Shown piece after piece: positions 59,925 through 64,000 of a DNA stretch of 64,000 nt (position 1 is the stretch's first letter; the number at the start of each line of letters is the position of its first letter). Origin of the DNA: Nitriliruptoraceae bacterium (GTDB lineage: Bacteria > Actinomycetota > Nitriliruptoria > Nitriliruptorales > Nitriliruptoraceae); contig JAGYKW010000003.1 of the NCBI GenBank assembly GCA_018401275.1, forward strand, positions 1-64,000, given 5' to 3'. The position numbers were made by a program, and so were the translations under genes. The notes beneath the pieces are model-generated. The model made no database searches, had not been told where the DNA came from, and saw only the letters and a program-made list of their open reading frames with translations.

Positions 59925-62900
59925 CGCGCGCCCTTCGTCGGTCGGCGACCAGCGTTGCGGCGAGCGAAGGCCGGCGGTCGTGCACCGAGCGAGATCACGA
60001 TGAGCGCCCAGAGCGCCTGCGCCTGGAGCAGGCCCGGCCGTGTCGCTGACGGGCTCGCCACGATCTCGACCTCGGAACCTGGCGGGACATCGAAGACGCG
60101 CAGCAGGCCATCGTCGGTCAGGATCGGCACCGCCGCGCCGTCCACCAGCACGCGCCAACCGACCCCGAACGGCACGGCGACGACGAGGTCCCCGCCAGGT
60201 CCGGCGGTGCCGAGGAAGCGGTCGGAGGTGAGCCGCTCGATCGCTGCGACCACCTCACGCGGCGGGACGCTCGGATCGGGTGCCCGGCCGGCACTCACCG
60301 TGTCGCGCACGATCGCGGCCCCGGGGATCGCACCGCTGATGCGCGACACGCTCCCGACGATGGTCGGGAGCGGATCGAGCGCGGACTGCGAGCGCAGCAG
60401 CGCAGTGAGTCCAACATCGGTGAAGCCGTCAGGGACGAGCGCCACTCCGACACCGAGCCGACCGAGCCGGGCTGCGGCACGAGGGTCACGACCCGCGAGC
60501 AGGTCCTCGACCGCCTCCGTGAGCAGGCCGTGCAGGACCGGGTCGTGGCGGACACCGAACGCGGCGAGGTCGGGGCCCGTGGCCGGCACGACCTCCCACA
60601 CGACGCCGTCGCGGGTGCTCCCGAGGACGAGCACACGATCCGGCGGATACGGGCTCAGCGTGGCGAGGTAGGCGGGCACGGCCTCCTCGCGCGACAGTCC
60701 AGGGGTGCCCACGACCGCGAGGTGCAGCAGTCCGGCCGCGACGAACACGACGGTGGCGATCGAGGCGGAAGCGACGCCGACCTGACGCCACCCGAACGGG
60801 TGCGCGGAGAGGACCGCGAGGACGTGCGCGGAGCCCAGCCCTGCCAGCCCGACGTGCGCGGCGGCGGCGATGAGGAGGAACGGTCCGACCCTCACGGAGG
60901 TCCCGACCGCATCGAGCCACCAGGCAGCGACGGGGAGCCCCAGCGCGACGACCACGAGGGCGAGCGAGGCGCGGAACGTGGTGGTGCTCACGTCCGCGAC
61001 CGACACGACCAGCGCCCCGATGATGCCTGCGAGCACCAGCGCAGCACCCGCAGCACCGAGAAGGCGTCGGCTCGGGTCGAGTGCGATCCAGGTCGCAGGG
61101 TGCCCGGCGATGCTCGCACCGACGGTGGCGAGCTCCCCACGCAGCACGTCGGGGAGCGTGAGCAGCCAGGGTCCGAGCAGCGGGAGCGGGAGCGTCGCCA
61201 GCACGAACGAGCGGACGATCAACGTGCGGCGCCACCGGACATCGTCCACTGCTGCGAGCGCGTGCCCTCCGCCCGCGAGCGCGATCAGCGGGAGCACGAC
61301 GATGAGGGCGGGCACGAACGCGATGGCGATCGCGAGCAGGAACGAGCCGATGGCGAGGCGTCGCCAGACCCGCTCGACGGCGGCGTCCGCGTCGAGGACG
61401 GTCGAGGCCACGACGACGAGCGGCGGGAGCAGCACCGCGATGACGAGGGTCACGATGTCCCCGCCTGCCAGCGCACCGAGCACGGGTGGCGAGGCGGCGT
61501 AGGCGAGCGCGAGCACCGTCCGTGGCAGCACGCTCGGCACGAACGCTGCGAGGGCCCGCATCGCTCCGGCCCACGCGAGCAGCGGCGCGACGACGACCAG
61601 GACGCGCAGGGAGCCGTCGCCCCCGAACCACTGCAGCAGGCCGAGGACGAGCTGTGCGGGCGAGGGGTCGAGCTGGCTCAGCGCTGCACCGCTGTCGTGC
61701 CAGTCGGCGAGATGACGCGCGAGCAGGCTCGCACCGTCAGGGAACGGGAGCAGGTCCCCACCGCGCACCGACCCCGGAAGGATCACGTCGCGGAGACCGA
61801 CGAGCAGGAGCAGGAGCGTCGGAGGCAGGAGGGACCGCACCGGAGCCCGTGCGATCCGGCGAGCCAGCGGGCGCAGCGAGCGGCCCTCGCCGCCGGCCTC
61901 GGACCCTCCGACGACGGCGAGGTCCCTCGCAAGGTCGTCGGGGAGGTCGAGAGCGAGGTCCGCGGACAGATCCGCGGACAGATCGATGGGCGCATCGCTG
62001 GCGTCCTGCGCGCTCGCCGAGCTGACCGACGTCGAGCTGACCGCCGTCGGGGTGAGCTCGCCCTGCAGCGTCGCGCTCGGCTGCGTCTCGGCGGTCCCGA
62101 AGGCACCCGGTGCAGGCTCACCGGCGATGCGCTCGAGGACCGCCTCGAGGTAGGCCCACAGCCGCGGGGCGATGCGGCCGAACAGCGGCGCGATCTCGGC
62201 GTCGCTGCGCCGACGCATGGCCTGGACCGTACGGCGCCGACGGAGCGTGCCCGGCAGGTTCACGACGTTCCAGACCCATGCGGAGACCGTCGCCCGGGCG
62301 TCCGAGATCCTGCGGGTGACGAGGAACCCGGCGACCTTCGCGAGGCCGACGCCGAGTGCGAGGGGAAGGACGACGAGGAGCCGCGGCCGCCCATAGTTCA
62401 TCAGCAGTGCGGTCAGGGTGTTGCGCTCGGCGAGGTAGCGGGGTCCGAGCTCTGCGACGCGACCGGTGCGGCGATGCTCGGCGGCGAGCGCAGCATGGCT
62501 CCCGACCGCTGCCGGGACGACCTCGACGTCGTGCCCTGCGACCGCCGCACGCCAGCACAGGTCGAGGTCCTCGCGGAAGGCGTGCGCGCGTGGGTCGAAG
62601 CGCCCGAGCTCGTCGAGGACCTGACGTCGGATGAGCATCCCGGCGGTCGGGACGAACAGGACGCGACGATCGCCGTCACGCTGGCCCTGGTCGAGCTCGT
62701 CGGGGTCGATGCCGTCGTCGACGCGACCGGTGAGATCGATCGTCGCGCCGACCGACTGCAGGCGCTGCGGATCGTCGGCCCAGCGCAGCTTGGGCCCGAC
62801 GATGGCGACGCGCTCGTCTGCTTCGAGGGCCGCGACCAGCAGCGCGACGGCGTCGGGGGCGAGCTCCAGATCGTCGTGGACGAGCAGGACCAGGTCGTCC

Positions 62901-63187
62901 GGTCGAGGTCCGCTGCGGCCGTGGCGGGCGTCCTGGGCGTCCAACGCGTCGAGCGCGAGGTCGAGCGCGACGGGCACGCCGAGGTCCTGGTCGGAGAGCA
63001 GCACACGATCGGGGCCGAGGAGGTCTACGAGCAGCGCCCCGGTGCCGTCCACGCTCGCGTTGTCGACGGCGAGGACCTCGATGCCGGGCTGCGTCTGCGC
63101 GGCCAGGGCGGTGAGCGTCCCGCGCAGCGATGCGGCACCGTCATGGGTGATGAGGACAGCCACGACGCGCGGACCGGTGGACGTCAC
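59921..63187 (-). CDS. Giant GT2-family glycosyltransferase with membrane domain
   Basis: A 1088-residue protein. Residues about 8-250 are a GT-A domain: VVAVLITHDGAASLRGTLTALAAQ, the metal-binding region LVLLVHDDLELAPD, VPTAGMLIRRQVLDELGRFD and REDLDLCWRA. About 270-300 is a membrane segment. Residues 360-440 are a low-complexity linker with DLSADLSADLALDL. The C-terminal 640 residues hold about ten to twelve membrane helices and an outer domain ending in DDGLLRVFDVPPGSEVEIVASP. Such fusions, next to whiB2 in actinobacteria, are thought to glycosylate envelope polymers. GTG 63187. Confidence 0.9.
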   Translation of the reverse strand: MTSTGPRVVAVLITHDGAASLRGTLTALAAQTQPGIEVLAVDNASVDGTGALLVDLLGPDRVLLSDQDLGVPVALDLALDALDAQDARHGRSGPRPDDLVLLVHDDLELAPDAVALLVAALEADERVAIVGPKLRWADDPQRLQSVGATIDLTGRVDDGIDPDELDQGQRDGDRRVLFVPTAGMLIRRQVLDELGRFDPRAHAFREDLDLCWRAAVAGHDVEVVPAAVGSHAALAAEHRRTGRVAELGPRYLAERNTLTALLMNYGRPRLLVVLPLALGVGLAKVAGFLVTRRISDARATVSAWVWNVVNLPGTLRRRRTVQAMRRRSDAEIAPLFGRIAPRLWAYLEAVLERIAGEPAPGAFGTAETQPSATLQGELTPTAVSSTSVSSASAQDASDAPIDLSADLSADLALDLPDDLARDLAVVGGSEAGGEGRSLRPLARRIARAPVRSLLPPTLLLLLVGLRDVILPGSVRGGDLLPFPDGASLLARHLADWHDSGAALSQLDPSPAQLVLGLLQWFGGDGSLRVLVVVAPLLAWAGAMRALAAFVPSVLPRTVLALAYAASPPVLGALAGGDIVTLVIAVLLPPLVVVASTVLDADAAVERVWRRLAIGSFLLAIAIAFVPALIVVLPLIALAGGGHALAAVDDVRWRRTLIVRSFVLATLPLPLLGPWLLTLPDVLRGELATVGASIAGHPATWIALDPSRRLLGAAGAALVLAGIIGALVVSVADVSTTTFRASLALVVVALGLPVAAWWLDAVGTSVRVGPFLLIAAAAHVGLAGLGSAHVLAVLSAHPFGWRQVGVASASIATVVFVAAGLLHLAVVGTPGLSREEAVPAYLATLSPYPPDRVLVLGSTRDGVVWEVVPATGPDLAAFGVRHDPVLHGLLTEAVEDLLAGRDPRAAARLGRLGVGVALVPDGFTDVGLTALLRSQSALDPLPTIVGSVSRISGAIPGAAIVRDTVSAGRAPDPSVPPREVVAAIERLTSDRFLGTAGPGGDLVVAVPFGVGWRVLVDGAAVPILTDDGLLRVFDVPPGSEVEIVASPSATRPGLLQAQALWALIVISLGARPPAFARRNAGRRPTKGAR

Positions 63188-63327
63188 GATGCTCGGGCTC
63201 TCCGGTCCGATGCTGCGGGAACGGCAGCGGTTCGACCTCGACGCGACCTGAACCTAGCAGCGGGGCCGGAGCACGAATCTGGCGGACCGTCCGGAAGACC
63301 GCACCTCGCCGACCGGCGGGTCGGGCG

Positions 63328-63624
63328 TCAGGCGCTCAGGCGCCGGACACGTGCAGGGCCGACGCGCTTGGCACGGCGACGCTCACGCTCGGAGAGTCCG
63401 CCCCAGATCCCGAAGCGCTCATCGTTCTCGAGCGCGTACTGCAGACAGTCATCGCGCACCGGGCAGGCGGCGCAGATGCGCTTGGCCTCGCGCGTCGAGC
63501 CACCCTTCTCCGGGAAGAACGCTTCAGGGTCGGCGTCGAGGCAGCGGGCCTCGAGCATCCAGTCGCTGCCATCCTCGCCATCGGCGCCGAGGACGGTGGA
63601 GAGTTCGGTGGGCAGGGAGGTCAA
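63328..63624 (-). CDS. whiB2: WhiB-family iron-sulfur transcription factor (WhiB2-like)
   Basis: A 98-residue Wbl protein with cluster ligands Cys28, Cys51, Cys54 and Cys60, the turn GIWGG (72-76) and basic RERRRAKRVGPARVRR tail. The conserved Trp-Met-X-X-Ala-X-Cys start (DWMLEARC) and location next to the GT2 gene match WhiB2/WhiB, needed for septation or sporulation. The start codon is TTG 63624, with AGGAG six bases upstream. A GGCGC-N4-GCGCC hairpin covers the last codons (63331-63344). Confidence 0.93.
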   Translation of the reverse strand: MTSLPTELSTVLGADGEDGSDWMLEARCLDADPEAFFPEKGGSTREAKRICAACPVRDDCLQYALENDERFGIWGGLSERERRRAKRVGPARVRRLSA

Positions 63625-63672
63625 GCGGGGCTCCTCAGTGCGACGATGACAGGACCGGAACTACATGACGGT

Positions 63673-63701
63673 CATTCTGCCTGCCACGGGCCACCTGTCA
63701 A
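63673..63701 (-). promoter_or_regulatory. whiB2: Sigma-A-type promoter for whiB2
   Basis: Minus strand TTGACA (63701-63696), a 17-base spacer and AGAATG (63678-63673). Transcription would start about 40 bases before the TTG start. It shares CCCCTTGACAGG with the whiB1 promoter. Confidence 0.65.
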
Positions 63702-63743
63702 GGGGACCACCACTCCAGATTGCGGACCTGTGGACATCGCGGC

Positions 63744-63758
63744 ACCACATGATGTGGT
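63744..63758. promoter_or_regulatory. 15-bp palindrome ACCACAT-G-ATGTGGT upstream of whiB2
   Basis: Perfect 7-base arms around a single G, centred about 50 bases upstream of the whiB2 -35. The half-site GATGTGGTTCG (63751-63761) recurs exactly at 57663-57673, in the DUF3499/metallopeptidase divergent region. A shared regulator of this conserved cluster is possible. Confidence 0.5.
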
Positions 63759-63781
63759 TCGAAGTGGATTCAGTCAGTGCG

Positions 63782-63814
63782 GAGCGCTCAGCGCTCAAGG
63801 GATGCGCTCAGCGC
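63782..63814. repeat. Two GCGCTCAGCGC palindromes 20 bp apart
   Basis: GCGCT-C-AGCGC occurs at 63784-63794 (within the longer GAGCGCTCAGCGCTC, 63782-63796) and at 63804-63814, centre-to-centre 20 bases, close to two helical turns. Located between the ECF sigma stop and whiB2. They could be tandem operator sites for whiB2, or hairpins after the sigma gene. The rest of 63625-63877 has no gene. Confidence 0.5.
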
Positions 63815-63877
63815 GCATGCGAACCGCACGGAGCTCCGTCTCGCGGCGCCCGGCGGAGGGGCTGCAGCGCCGGACGC

Positions 63878-64000
63878 TCAGATCAGGCCGTCGAGCGCTT
63901 CTCGCAGCCGCACCAGCCCGTCGCGCAGCCGAGACTTCGCGGTCCCCTCGGGGATCCCGAGCACCCGAGCCACGTCCCGGTACGTGTGACCCGCGAAGTA
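63878..64000 (-). CDS. ECF sigma factor, C-terminal end only
   Basis: The last 40 residues of a gene that continues past the right edge. They read [40 protein letters not shown], a sigma-70 region 4.2 helix-turn-helix: Y-DVA-LGIP-GT-KSRL-GL-LR. The subgroup cannot be assigned without the rest. No overlap with whiB2; 253 bases of intergenic sequence separate them. Confidence 0.85.
   Translation of the reverse strand, partial: YFAGHTYRDVARVLGIPEGTAKSRLRDGLVRLREALDGLI

Noticed and set aside
60530-63649. 1039-residue plus-strand ORF opposite the GT2 and whiB2 genes
   Set aside because: Its translation is Arg/Asp/Glu-rich without domains. The minus strand codes for a full GT2 protein and a Wbl protein. 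It is a GC-bias shadow.

Overview
The window is GC-rich DNA from an actinobacterium. Evidence: two WhiB-family iron-sulfur proteins, a PdtaS-type sensor kinase, a mycothiol-type ECF sigma/anti-sigma pair, a Rho with a long disordered insert, a MurA with Asp in place of the catalytic Cys, DUF3499 and Rv3235-family proteins, many GTG starts and 4-base GTGA/ATGA gene overlaps. Gene order matches the Mycobacterium core clusters argS-lysA-hom-thrC-thrB-rho-prfA-prmC-wecA-atp-murA and whiB1-pdtaS-(rshA-sigH)-Rv3235-secA-comF-pmm-DUF3499-metallopeptidase-GT2-whiB2. Several usual members are missing or replaced (no rpmE, no tsaC, no hpf, no mtrAB; glyA and a transaldolase inserted). A deep-branching lineage such as Nitriliruptoria/Euzebyales-like bacteria would fit, but that is inference.

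Layout. 1-2560 (+): end of a glycosyltransferase, then copper delivery to cytochrome oxidase (PCu(A)C chaperone, SCO1, CtaG). 2534-8833: fatty acid/CoA block: an echA-methyltransferase-acyltransferase operon (-), divergent gntR-accDA (+) and a class III CoA-transferase (-). 8909-11780 (-): three-gene proton-translocating transhydrogenase. 12042-13049 (+): ilvC. 13074-15414: a HAD phosphatase, an NmrA-like protein and a membrane-anchored sigma-like protein of unknown role. 15452-18176: thiolase-meaB and divergent methylmalonyl-CoA epimerase (propionate/methylmalonate handling). 18811-30737 (-): one long block reading wecA, two AtpI/AtpZ-like proteins, atpBEFHAGDC, murA, a CPBP protease, a small zinc protein and cyclophilin. 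30739-44206 (-): argS-lysA-GNAT-hom-thrC-thrB-tal-rho-prfA-prmC-glyA, with tRNA-Arg(CCG) and a diacylglycerol kinase-like gene divergent to argS. 45583-51531: whiB1, the sigH-rshA-epimerase-sigma4-pdtaS operon (-) and two envelope/Rv3235-like genes (+). 51575-63624 (-, except one metallopeptidase): secA, comF, a 53-residue Trm112-like protein, phosphomannomutase, DUF3499, DUF5719, a giant GT2 membrane protein and whiB2. The right edge holds the 3' end of another ECF sigma factor.

The window is dense and almost entirely housekeeping. There is no gap over 300 bases; the largest (36525-36811, 11781-12041, 49653-49911, 63625-63877) hold hairpins or palindromes described below. No insertion sequence, prophage, CRISPR array or rRNA is seen. 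No wholly new multi-gene system is evident. The strongest oddities are the membrane-anchored sigma-region-2-like protein (14695), the stand-alone sigma-region-4 protein inside the stress/PdtaS operon (47334), the C-rich rut-like leader of rho, and several strong palindromes at divergent promoters. All names rest on reading motifs by eye; no database search was run.
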